Positions 1-10,268 of a DNA stretch of 64,000 bases are shown in pieces. A program made the translations under genes and the position numbers. Position 1 is the first letter of the stretch. Each line of letters begins with the position of its first letter. The notes under the pieces are model-generated. The model worked only from the letters and a program-made list of their open reading frames with translations, had not been told where the DNA came from and did not search any database. This stretch comes from Numida meleagris. Lineage: Eukaryota > Chordata > Aves > Galliformes > Numididae. The stretch is from positions 3,471,814 to 3,535,813 of the forward strand of contig NC_034420.1 of assembly GCF_002078875.1 (NCBI RefSeq). Reading direction: 5' to 3'.

Positions 1-3000
1 TGAGCAATTGTTATGAGCATCACTTGTTTTGTAAATATATATTACTAACATTACTATTATTTCCTTTTCTCTTCCTTTTCTGTCTTAGTAAATAGTGTTT
101 TATCTCCACCAACAAGTTCTACTTCATTAGATTTTTTCCTGATTCTTTTCTCCCTCCCTCTAGGAAGGGGGAGTGAGTCAATGACTGCATGGTGCTTAGC
201 TGCCTGCTGGGGAAAATCACAACATAAATGCAAGTATATCTTCTGTTAACTTCAACTAATATCATTTCCATCCAACTGTGACTCTTTTATTATATCACTT
301 CAGAGTTCATCAGCCAAGATGAGGGCTCCTTCCCCTCCACCTTTATTTAACATCTTCATATGTGTACAAGCAAATATTTCACCTTTTATTTTGCCCTTAA
401 AAAGTAATATAATGTTAAATGTGTGTATAATGTAAAAGAACCAAAACCTGTATGGATTTGAAAATTATTTACATAACATTTACATAAGAATAATTACAAT
501 GGGATTTTTAAAAATACACTCTCAGAAATTGAGGTCCCTTCAAATCACTCTGAAGAACATTGTCCCACTTCACTCACTGGCTTCCTTCATGCCAGTCATA
601 AAAACAGAATGAGGAGGTGGCCTGCTTGAAGACCTCTAGTTCATTCTAAAACACACTACAAAGCTCAGAAAATACCAGGTCAAAGCGCTGAAAATTTTTC
701 CAAGTTTAACTCTGTTCCAGTACAAGTGGGCATCTTTGGAGCATGTCCAGATTATCCTTTCTTGTCATGCAACATAGCACTCACTGTAAAGACAGTCTAA
801 GAAGCCAGTGTCGAATTCTGACATCGCTCACCCACATTCAAGCAGTTAGAGAACAAGCAAGGATACCTAATGGTGCCCACCCTAGCAGCAAAGAAAAAGA
901 AAAAACAAAGGTGTGAAGGCTAAATAAAATTCCCACGTGTCTACTAAAGCCAGAGCTGTTGAGTAGTTATTCTACACAGATGGCAGCATGCAACATATGA
1001 ACATTCCTCCAGTTGGATATATACAGGAAATACTTGCTCATGCTATTGTAAATATATATATGGCTGTAAAATGACATACAGATGTACATCTTTACCAAAA
1101 TAAAATAGCCACAAAACTCTGTACAAGACATCTATAGACTTAAAAAAAAAAAGAAAGGTAAATGAAGCAGTTGCTTTTCATTCAGAGTAGGATTCATGTT
1201 TAAATATGAATTCCAGAAACTGCTGACTGAAACAGGGACACAATTAACATTATTTAAATTAGATTACATTCTCAATTTCAAAGATGAGAAGCCAAGTACT
1301 TGAAAAGCCCACGTTCTTGGTATTCACACAATTAGATTAATGCAAGACAGGATTGGTGAGAAAGGAGTATTCCATGAACCCGCAGCGCTGAAGCCATTTA
1401 TTTACCTCATCTTCCTACCTGTCTTTCCTACTTACTTTCCTTCACATGAGCTCCTGCTCTTCATAAGAAGCGTGGCGATTAAACTACTTCATTTGTGAGC
1501 CCCACTTTTTCCTAACTGCTTTTTTGGTTGCTTTCCTTGGCTACTTTCTAGTCTTCCATTTAAAAAGAATATGAAAGTAATTTCTCAGGTACAGTTTTAC
1601 TGAGGCAGCTCTTAATTTCACTTTACCGTAGGAGGAGAATTATCTGGAATACCTATGTCATAACTCATGGAGCTCTGCTGATGTTCAAACAGTCCTAGTG
1701 GATAGCTTCAGCTATCCTGTTTCATTTTATTTTGGGGAATGTTACAACTCTACTTTTATGAGAGGTAACAGGAGAGTATCACCTTCTCTCCTGACAGATC
1801 TATTACTTGTGTTCAGCTACCACTTTTTTTCCTCATAAAAGCCAGTGTGAAATTACTCAGCTGGGATGCTGCCAAAACTTGTATGAAAGCATTATGCAGT
1901 TCTAACACATGTGACTTCTGGAAAGAATCCTGTAAAATTTGTGTTCTAGCATCCTGAGCAAGGGATCAGCCTTTAACTCCCGCAGAACAGGTGTGCTATA
2001 ATAAATGCAACATGGATGAAGTTCTAATGAAGATTCCACAGATCCAAGTAACAAACCTCAAGGACTGGTTAGAGGCCAAACTGACTTATGAGCTACTGCA
2101 AAACAAAGGTGTGTGAGTGTACATTTCTTCACGTGCTTTGTAGCCAGATGGATTTTTCAGGTGACTTATTTTTTTAGAAGTCTTTATGAAGAGGAGCATT
2201 GGGCCAAGCTTTATCATCTTCTTTATCATATTCTTGAAAGATAGAGATTCCCTTCTCAGCTTATTTTTCATCTTGTTTCAGTTTGCTTTTCATGGAGAGC
2301 TATACTTCACTAGATTGCTGTTTCCCAAGCAGCTGCAGCAGTCTGCTGGGTTCAGGGTCTGCATTTCACAGAGCAAGCAACCTACCCTGAATAGAACTCC
2401 ACCCCTCTTATGTTACAATCTATTAGGTTTTGCACAGATTTCAAAAGCTTATCTAGCATATTACTAGGAAATTATTGTAAAACAACAACAACAACTACTA
2501 AATGGCTGATATTCACTTGGAAATTGGATTTCTGGTTGGTTTTTTTTTTGTTTGTTTGTTTTGTTCTTATATATGAAGCTTGTTCTATAGCATGCTTAGC
2601 ATAACTGTATGTACTACTTCTATGGCTGGTAGGAGAGAGAAGAACTGCAGAGTCAGCTATCTTGAATATGCTACTTAAATCACTAAAATAGCAAGTGGGC
2701 AAGAATCTCAGCCAGGACTGTGGCATCTTCCAAATGTATTCAGTGCACTACTGCTGGCTGCAAAGCAGGTTGGGCAAAACGGTCCCAAGCTGAAACTCCG
2801 GAGTGGGCACTGAACTGGAAACTGTAAGGGACGCTGTTAATAAAAGGCTTAGAAATTCAATATGAGAATCATTCACTTGAAAACAAAGGCTTCTGAAATC
2901 ACAGAGAACAAAATCATCCAAAGTGGTCAGGAAGTTGGATTTTGTAACTTGGGAACTCCTTCAGCTTTAATGCACTCGGTCTCTGTGACTCTGTTGGTCT

Positions 3001-6000
3001 TTATTTCCTGATTTTACAGAGACTACAGAAATATGCTACAACACAGCTGTTCAATTCAAAAAGCATTTTAGACTGGGGTTATCCCAAATTCTAGGCTTCA
3101 CCACTCCTTGAGCTTCCTACTGGTAAAGTGAAGTAGTGACACTATTTTCCATCCAATCTGTAAAAGCATAATGTAATTTAATTTCCAAAAACTCTTTTCA
3201 ACATCCTTCCAAAGAGAGAGAAAATAATGCCTGTAACTAAATCCTCAGTGCGACCATTTCTCTGATTATGTTCTGCTTGCTTGCTTTGTTGCTCAGCAGG
3301 TTTTAAAAACTGTTTCGAGTCAAAGATTCTGCTGCTATTCTCATCTAGTTATGTAATAAAGGAACAAATACATTTTTAGTTTCCCATGTAAATTAAGGAA
3401 AACGAAATAGGCTGCGAGTCAACAGCTAGCATGGCTAAGAAAAGGAAGTTCTGCTTATAAGCTGCAGCTTTTCTTTCAGCCTTGCTGACCTTCCCTGGAT
3501 GTGCAGTTATCTATTAACTTAAAGTAATTGTGTGACAGCGGAAATTGTGAATAAGATTGACAAGAAAAGATCACGTGCATTTAACTGGTATTTCATTATT
3601 GTTGGAAAGTCTATTTGAGTGTTGTTCCCATTTTCCCTGTTCTGTTATGTAACAGAATAAGCTTCAGTCATGGATATTGTTACTGCTTATGACATACAAG
3701 CTCAGAAATCCTTCCTGCCATGGTTTCTTTAAGACCTGATATCTGCCAGCTACAAACGTTACAGACTCAAATGTACAGTAAGCCCCCGGAGATATAAAAC
3801 TTGATGACACATTTTTTTAACAGCAGGCTTATTTCCCACCTGGCCCATGGACAGTCCGGCTCAGGCAAAGTCACAGAATCTTTTTTCTTGAGCAAGTTAC
3901 TCTGTAGCTAACCAGGTTTACTTCTTCTTTGTGCCCCACAATGTATGCAACAGAAAAGGTACCATCTTCGAGAATTATGACAGTGCCAAGCATAAGTCAG
4001 ACTGCTCCTTCACAAACTGGATGCATCATTTCCTTTACTTCGATAAAATTTATCAAAGCTATAAATCTGTTGTCTGGTTTGGAACACAAGCAAAGTTCCT
4101 TTAAAGTACAGATAATTCACTGCACCATTTCCCATTCTGCGCACTCCCCAATCCCTTTCCATTGCTCCTGTACTCGGCTGATTTTTAGACAAATGGTAGC
4201 TATTGATCTTTGAACTAAACTCAACAGCAGTTCAGGTGCTAACTGACTTCTAAAATGGCATCAGGAAACGTATTTGCAAATAAAAAGAAAGATTAATGTT
4301 TACTTTGTTCTCACCTTCACTCTTTCTGACATTAAGCTACCTTTGATGACCTGAACGCTTGTATGAGAGCAAGTTAGTCTTCCCTTGGTGCTGACCCCGA
4401 GCCTAAAAGTTATGTTTGATTGCTGGCACTTGAAAATTTCCCAAGTTCCAAAGCCCCTCATCCAGCACACAATAGAACAGATTGCAGTGTTCAGTGGACT
4501 GATAGGAGCAATACAGAATGTGCCTTTAGCACATAAGCTAAAAACTTCTTACGCTAATAGACTATTTCCATGATTTCCAGGCTCTGTTGTAAACCTGAAT
4601 AATCAGATTTGAGGAGACAACAGTTACCAGGGAGATGGGTGGGAGGAGAAGCAGCAATATTTCTAGCACGTCCCATTTCAGAAAATGGCACCTGCATATA
4701 ACTGCAATTGCACTGATACTGTCCTTTGAGCTGCACATAGCCTGCACCCTAAAATGGGAGTGCCATGGGTAGAGCCGAAGACTTCCGAGAAGGCAGCAAG
4801 AGCACAGTTCCTCTGCCAGGTGAAGTAAAACCAGCCCTTCCGAGTTTTAAAAATTCCCCAGTGTTATCTCAATTGTGGAAGTAATGTTGAAATACTGTCA
4901 TTATATCTTTTCTATTATTTGATTGATTCTTACCTACTAAAATTAAGACACGCTACGTGATTCTAGCTCATGCTATTTTGAATTAAATAGTGTGAAACCA
5001 GAGACAGATCAGACTACTGCTATACAGAACTACTTATTCTGAATACTGTATTTTGAGCAAAATAGCATTCAATCAAGATGCAGCGTTAGCCTTTATGAAA
5101 ACATTGCTGCATCTAATTATCAGCTTATGAAATAAAAAATAATCTTGTGAAAGACATTAAGTGTGCTTTACTGCACCTTTCAGATACCACAGGGACTCCG
5201 AAATCATACCAGCTTTGTATAAACTCAGCGATCATACTGGCTATGAGGTGACAAAGCGTCCCAGTCTCCGTGTCACCAAAGCCCAGCAGAGCGAGCATGG
5301 CGCGGGTGGCAGGCGGCAGAGCTGCAGGCCTCCTGGGGGACGTGCTTCGGTCAGACCCGCTCGGCTGGTGCACTGGAGGAGCGTGCACACAAAAATCACT
5401 GAATCACACTGAGCATTGTCAGATTACACAATGGTCGACCATTATGTTAAAAACGAGAAGAGCTAGACTTGTCTGTAATTATGTAAATCACTCCAACCCC
5501 AAAAAACTCTCTGTAAAAAGCCTCTAGAAATGAAGCTTGCTTTATATTATTCTTATGAAGAGCCGCTCAGTATCTAGAGCTCCATCCACATGCAAGATAC
5601 TCCATCTAGTCAATAGACACAGATATCACATCCAACAAAGCCATCGTCCTTCAGGTCAGAGCGACTTCTATGAAAAGAAGTGCTGAATTACATGAAGCAC
5701 ATAATACTATTGGTAAGACTCAAACAGAATAGCTTTACACACTTCATTTTGTAATAAAAACTGCCACCAGAACAAGCTACTTCTGTTTCACAATTCTGCC
5801 ACTGCTGCACATGGTAGTCGAACAGGAAGACATTGTTTTCCTCTTATTAATTCCCTGATTCACTTTATTTCATGAAGTCAACTGGGTAACTTTTTTCATG
5901 CTTTTAATGCACATCAACTTATTACACCCTCCTTTAAATGAAAAGATTTTCGAGTAATTTGGGGATTCCAGGCTAGTAACTATGCACTAGGAAGTAACAT

Positions 6001-6647
6001 AAACTATAAGAAGCATAAACTGAACTATGTTCCATACTGGGAACTTGCAGTTAACTTCAGCAGAGCATTACTTTCAAGTGCTTCAGTGCTGATTGATGAT
6101 TTTAAGGCCTTTTTTTGGTTTTCAACTGCAATTCGGTCCTTTATGCAAATTAAGGTTATTAATTTTATGGAAAACTGATGTTGGAAAGGGACACTCCTAA
6201 AAAGTGTTGACTGCTTTAACTCTTATGCAAGTTTTTCAGCAGTGCTAACCTCAAATGACAGACTTAATGATCTCTGAGAAGAAACTGCAGGATCCCCCCT
6301 CCCTGACATCTGTTCACTGCACCTTCAAGCTGCTACTTACTGAGCAAGTAGCACGTTGTTCAACGTGTTTCTAAAACAGAGGTGGGAAAAGCTGCGTTAC
6401 TGTGGTAGTTCAATATTTTAGAGCAGTGAGAGCACGGTGGGGCAGAAGCAGCACCTCTCCCCGGCTGGCATTCGTGTGCTTCTTGCCGTTCTCTTTGAAA
6501 ATTTAAAATTTGATATGAAATCGATCATTTCAGTGAAGCCACCCTGGTAAAGCGAAGGGTGTTCTCATACCAGAGAAAACACCTACCCACATCCTGTTCA
6601 CAAGTGATGAGGACAAAACTCAGAAGGCAGCTGGCTAAGTTACATAC
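1..6647 (-). other. DOCK2: DOCK2 intron 1 (5' part), no exon recognised
   Basis: AT-rich, without a recognisable coding exon on either strand. I looked for the DOCK2 SH3-domain exon (AIYNFQGS, GDVV) and did not find it. Only an isolated GC-rich block at 5250-5390 stands out. No CR1 fragment is evident. Confidence 0.6.
5250..5390. other. Isolated GC-rich block in DOCK2 intron 1
   Basis: A stretch of about 140 bp with roughly ten CpGs, in DNA that is otherwise AT-rich. Both strands are open here but neither translation resembles a known protein. It may be an intronic regulatory element or the remnant of a GC-rich repeat. Confidence 0.3.
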
Positions 6648-6687
6648 CTACGCCGCTCTTCTTCTCCGTCTTGTGCCACGCTGCCAT
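6648..6687 (-). CDS. DOCK2: DOCK2 first coding exon (partial gene, residues 1-13)
   Basis: The minus strand gives ATG at 6687, then MAAWHKTEKKSGV, then a phase-1 donor G|GTATGT at 6648. Human DOCK2 starts MAPWRKADKERHGV and its first exon also ends just after this valine, immediately before the SH3 domain. The Kozak context is good (G at -3 and +4). DOCK2 is the blood-cell guanine nucleotide exchange factor for Rac that works with ELMO in lymphocyte migration. SPDL1 followed by DOCK2 on the same strand is the gene order I recall for human. Exon 2 was not found in 1-6647 and should lie beyond the left edge. The short length keeps this below certainty. Confidence 0.85.
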
Positions 6688-6760
6688 CACGCGTGGGTCT
6701 GCGCGGCTCCGCAGGACGCACACCACCGAGGAAAACAAGGTTTATACAACGCAGATCCCA
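6688..6760 (-). promoter_or_regulatory. DOCK2: DOCK2 5' UTR and likely start region
   Basis: A small GC-rich stretch (CGCGCAGACCCACGCG type sequence) lies directly upstream of the DOCK2 ATG. It has several CpGs in otherwise AT-rich DNA and no clear TATA box. The start site is not placed. Confidence 0.4.
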
Positions 6761-6890
6761 AGATGAACAACCAAGAGAAGGAGCTGGAAGCAAATCTGTT
6801 TCTCAGCTGCTGTTACTGATGACTAGGAGGAGACTGAAGCTGGCCGAGGCAGCTGTATGGGTTCTGTGAGATTTGCTGCTCTTCTGAGCT

Positions 6891-6906
6891 TCCTTCCTCT
6901 TTTCTC
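6891..6906 (-). promoter_or_regulatory. PU.1/Ets-like motif upstream of DOCK2
   Basis: The minus strand reads AAAGAGGAAGGA, close to the PU.1 consensus with its A-rich 5' flank and GGAA core. It is about 205 bp upstream of the DOCK2 start codon, a fitting place for a blood-lineage promoter. Motif match only. Confidence 0.4.
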
Positions 6907-9407
6907 AACTTGAGATATTGTACCAAGTGCCGTGGGGGAGGGGAAACCCATACTGGGTGTTCCTGCTGCATGACACTGGCTGTAACACATCAGCAAGCTT
7001 TCAAAAAGAAGCAAAACCACCACACTTCTCTCCTGCATGACCCCTGAGCTAGCATCTCAGTGGAAGGCTGCAGTGAGCAAAGCCCAGACACCGTAACAAT
7101 ACCTTCGTGCTGCCAAGGAGCCCTGGTGTCTTCAACTAAATCGGAAACATTTTAAACCATGACTCCACAAGGCATCTTAAAAACTACTTTCTTTTAGACT
7201 GCCCTGGATAAAAGATTCGTTTTCACGTAGCAGCCACGTTCTCATCACAGAAATGAGGTGAAGACAAAGCCACATTTCAAACTCCACCCGTCCGCCTTAC
7301 AGTGTTACATTTGCAGTTTCTCCTAATTCTCTGAACAAAGCAGCACTTTCCTAAAGACTCCTTATCTAAACAAAACTTCAGCAACTACTTTAACAGATAT
7401 TTACAGAGCCTACTTTCACGCAGGTCGCCATGCAAGGTAACCTACACCATGACACTGTGGCATGCAAGGATGAGGTAGGGCCGTTCACCGCTTGGATTAC
7501 ATACAACATACAGGACTGGAGACAAACGCACGTCCTTCATTCACGCTATTTACTTTCAGTTTAAACCATTTAAAAACCAGAAAATACTTGAGATACATTC
7601 CTTAATGCATGGCACAGCAAACTCACGTCATCACCCTGTCCTCTAGACAATAGAGGATCACAGAATTGCAGTTGGCAGGAAGCTCTGGAGCTCCCCTGAC
7701 CCAGCCCCTGCCGAAGCCGCTCCGTGCAGCAGGTTGCACTGACAGGGCTCCAGGCGGCTCTGCAATATCTCCAGAGAAGGAGGCTCTGCCACGTCCCCGG
7801 GCAGCCTGCTCCACTGCCCCGGCCCCTCACAGGAAAGAAGTTCTTCGTATCACAACTGTTGTGTAGCTCCACAGTTTTCACAGTGCTGTGCTGCATCTGT
7901 CAGGAAATTTTTTCATACATGACGTGTCAGTTCTCAATTTTAACCAGCAGTTGTAAGAAGCCCCAGCTGCCTTTTTTGTTGTTGTTGTTGCACGAGGCAC
8001 TCCTAAATGTATTTCTGGAGAGAAAAAAAAGCCTTCACAATGCATAGTAGAAGTATCTAGGAAAAAAATAACCTGCTAAAACATAACACAGGCATTCCAT
8101 GTTACGCTTGGCAACATGAGCCAGATTCTGAGCAACTCCCATCACCTTCAAGTAAGGACAATCAGTCCCAGCTACAGAGCCCTAAACTATTCTTCTCTAT
8201 CTGAACATTCATTTTAAACTGTTTCCCTCTTGAAATTGGATCTTGAGGCTGAACCATTTCATTTTACTGTGCGTATTGAGCTATAACACGACTATTTTCC
8301 TTACTGCTCTGAATCTCTACTGCAGCGAAGCACCCCTTCCCGTGCTCTGCTTAGCCAACAGACCATGACTTGCATCTACTAGCTCGTTTTATTTTGCTCT
8401 TCCTCATTGTGCATTAGAGGGAGACATAAGTCCTGAGGAAAAGTGGTATTTTCTAGTATTCATTTCCAAACATGCTTCATCAATAGGCCTAGTCAGTCTT
8501 TATTTATTTTGAAGCACTCTTCATTTGGGGACCATTATCAAGCCGTCATCACTCGAACTAGCACAAATAGCAGACTCCTACATTTTGAAAGTAAATGATA
8601 CACAGAAATTTCACCTCCAAACCAGGGTCCCACTACAAATACTTTTCTGACCCCTTGAATCTCTTCTGTCTTAGCGATATGGATCCTGCAACTGATACAA
8701 CACAACAGGGGAAATGAAATTACACAAAGTATTTTCATGAACCTAAAAGTACCCTAAGTATGTTACAGCAACCAAAGACTAAATTCCAGATATCTCCCAC
8801 CTGTTAGTTCTAACTCAAGAGAATGGTAAAGCATGCCTTTATTATGTGAGATAACTACATGCTCAAAATAAACTACAGCAGTGCAAGTAAAGCAATACGT
8901 TTCTGGGGGTAACCAGCTGATCCTAAGCAGTTTGAGCCATTTGTTGAAATAACATCATTGTTTTGCTTGTGACACTAGCAAGTTACTTCAGTTTATGGAC
9001 TAAGTTGTCACGTGCCCAGTAGTTCAATGTAAAAGTAACTGCCCTGGTGCAGATCTGTAGTTCAGTGCACACACTTAAGGCACACACGTGCACCATCTAC
9101 TTACTCAAGGTTTCCACTAATTGAAACTACCAAGTACTTTGATTATCTCATGTTGGTAGCATCTCAGGGTATAGTAACAGTAAACAAAATTAACCCTTTA
9201 ATCATGTGTGGAAGGAAATGTTTTCTTCTTGTACTGTGAGATGCACAATTTCTTCCACAGAGTGTTCACATGTGCAGTCAACATCAAAAAGAAAGAACTG
9301 CTTCATGGGTTTCTGCTGACCTGCTGGAATAATATTACCAAGAATTAAGATTCTCAGGTTACACAGACATCATAGATAAGACTAAATGTTACGATTCATT
9401 TCCTAAG
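6907..9407. other. SPDL1-DOCK2 intergenic spacer
   Basis: About 2.5 kb between the DOCK2 promoter motif and the SPDL1 poly(A) site. It holds one CR1 fragment (7655-7848) and a short TTG repeat near 7976. No exon is evident. Confidence 0.6.
7655..7848 (-). mobile_element. CR1 LINE 3' fragment
   Basis: Begins GATCACAGAATTGCAG and includes GGGCAGCCTGCTCCACTGCC and GGAAAGAAGTTCTTC, the inverted 3' end of an avian CR1. Heavily diverged and 5' truncated. Confidence 0.7.
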
Positions 9408-9447
9408 AATAAGACAGCACACACATCACAATTTATCAGCTTTTATT
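9408..9447 (-). terminator. SPDL1: SPDL1 polyadenylation signal and GU-rich downstream element
   Basis: AATAAA (reverse complement of 9442-9447) is followed about 20 nt later by a GT-rich run, TGTGATGTGTGTGCTGTC, at about 9408-9425. That is the standard layout for a vertebrate cleavage and polyadenylation site. Confidence 0.65.
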
Positions 9448-10117
9448 AAGTTGTACTTTTCAAACAAAATGCTTGCTATAAAATCTCTCTCATCAAATAA
9501 ATGGCAGTTTCAGAAAAATGTTTCGTCTCCAATGCAACAGATCAACTTTAGGAAGAAATAAAAAGCAAAGTTTATTTTTACTACCAGTTAAAGTTTCAAT
9601 AGAATACCACCCCATGAATTGCATGAAGAGAGTTTCATGCGTTCAGCTCTCAGATTGACCTCACTGCGAAGGTGCAGTTACATATTAGGGGAAAAAAGAC
9701 ATTAAGAAATCTGAATCCAGGCAGTGGAAGAAATTCAGGAGCAATTACTCACAGCTTTGTTTCCTTCTGGTCACCATTATCTAGCACATACTGCTTGGGG
9801 TTAGCCCTTTTATCACACTAGGTAACTTCCATAGCAAGTACTTATCTTACAGAACAGCACCGATTCAAACAAACAACAATTAACAAGTGCTTGGAGGCTG
9901 AGCACCAGGCAACAGTTCAGGTCACGTTGCCAGGGTACTTAACAGGGGTCCTCTGGAAAGAGAAGTCATCAAACGTGCAAATTCCATTAATGCAGTCATA
10001 CTGTTCATTAAACAAGGCAGGTCAGTATCCAAGTCAGGAGCCTGTGTATTTATGTGCAACAAGTTTATTTCCTGCTGAAGCAGGACTCCAAATTATTCCT
10101 GTTCCTTTCAGAACGTT
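9425..10117 (-). other. SPDL1: SPDL1 3' UTR (inferred extent)
   Basis: This is the sequence after the stop codon up to the best poly(A) site. Minus-strand AATAAA signals occur at 10064-10069, 9571-9576 and 9442-9447. The last is followed by a GT-rich element, so it is the preferred end. Use of the first would give a UTR under 100 nt. The extent is inferred and needs transcript ends. Confidence 0.6.
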
Positions 10118-10268
10118 CTACTGCTGAGCACACTGCGTTTCAGGAGTTGGCTTGGAGGACACATACAATGTAGTATATTTTTTCTTTTGTGTTTTCTTCT
10201 TAGTCGTGATTACATTTTCCTTCTTATCTTCATTTTCCGTAGCTTCAAATCTGGATTCAGTTGTTAAC
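10118..10268 (-). CDS. SPDL1: SPDL1 terminal coding exon with farnesylation motif (residues 560-608, stop)
   Basis: The acceptor ttgcctatag gives one base that completes R559, then LTTESRFEATENEDKKEN, a lysine-rich stretch, and LYVSSKPTPETQCAQQ before TAG. Human ends ILYVSSKSTPETQCPQQ. The terminal CAQQ keeps the cysteine and the final Gln that favours farnesyltransferase; farnesylation is needed for human Spindly to bind the RZZ complex at kinetochores. Phase and homology both tie it to the exon 6.7 kb upstream. It was too short to stand out as an ORF. Confidence 0.95.

Noticed and set aside
1..6647. Search for DOCK2 exon 2 (SH3 domain start)
   Set aside because: No sequence resembling AIYNFQGS or the following GDVV segment was found, so exon 2 is taken to be outside the window.
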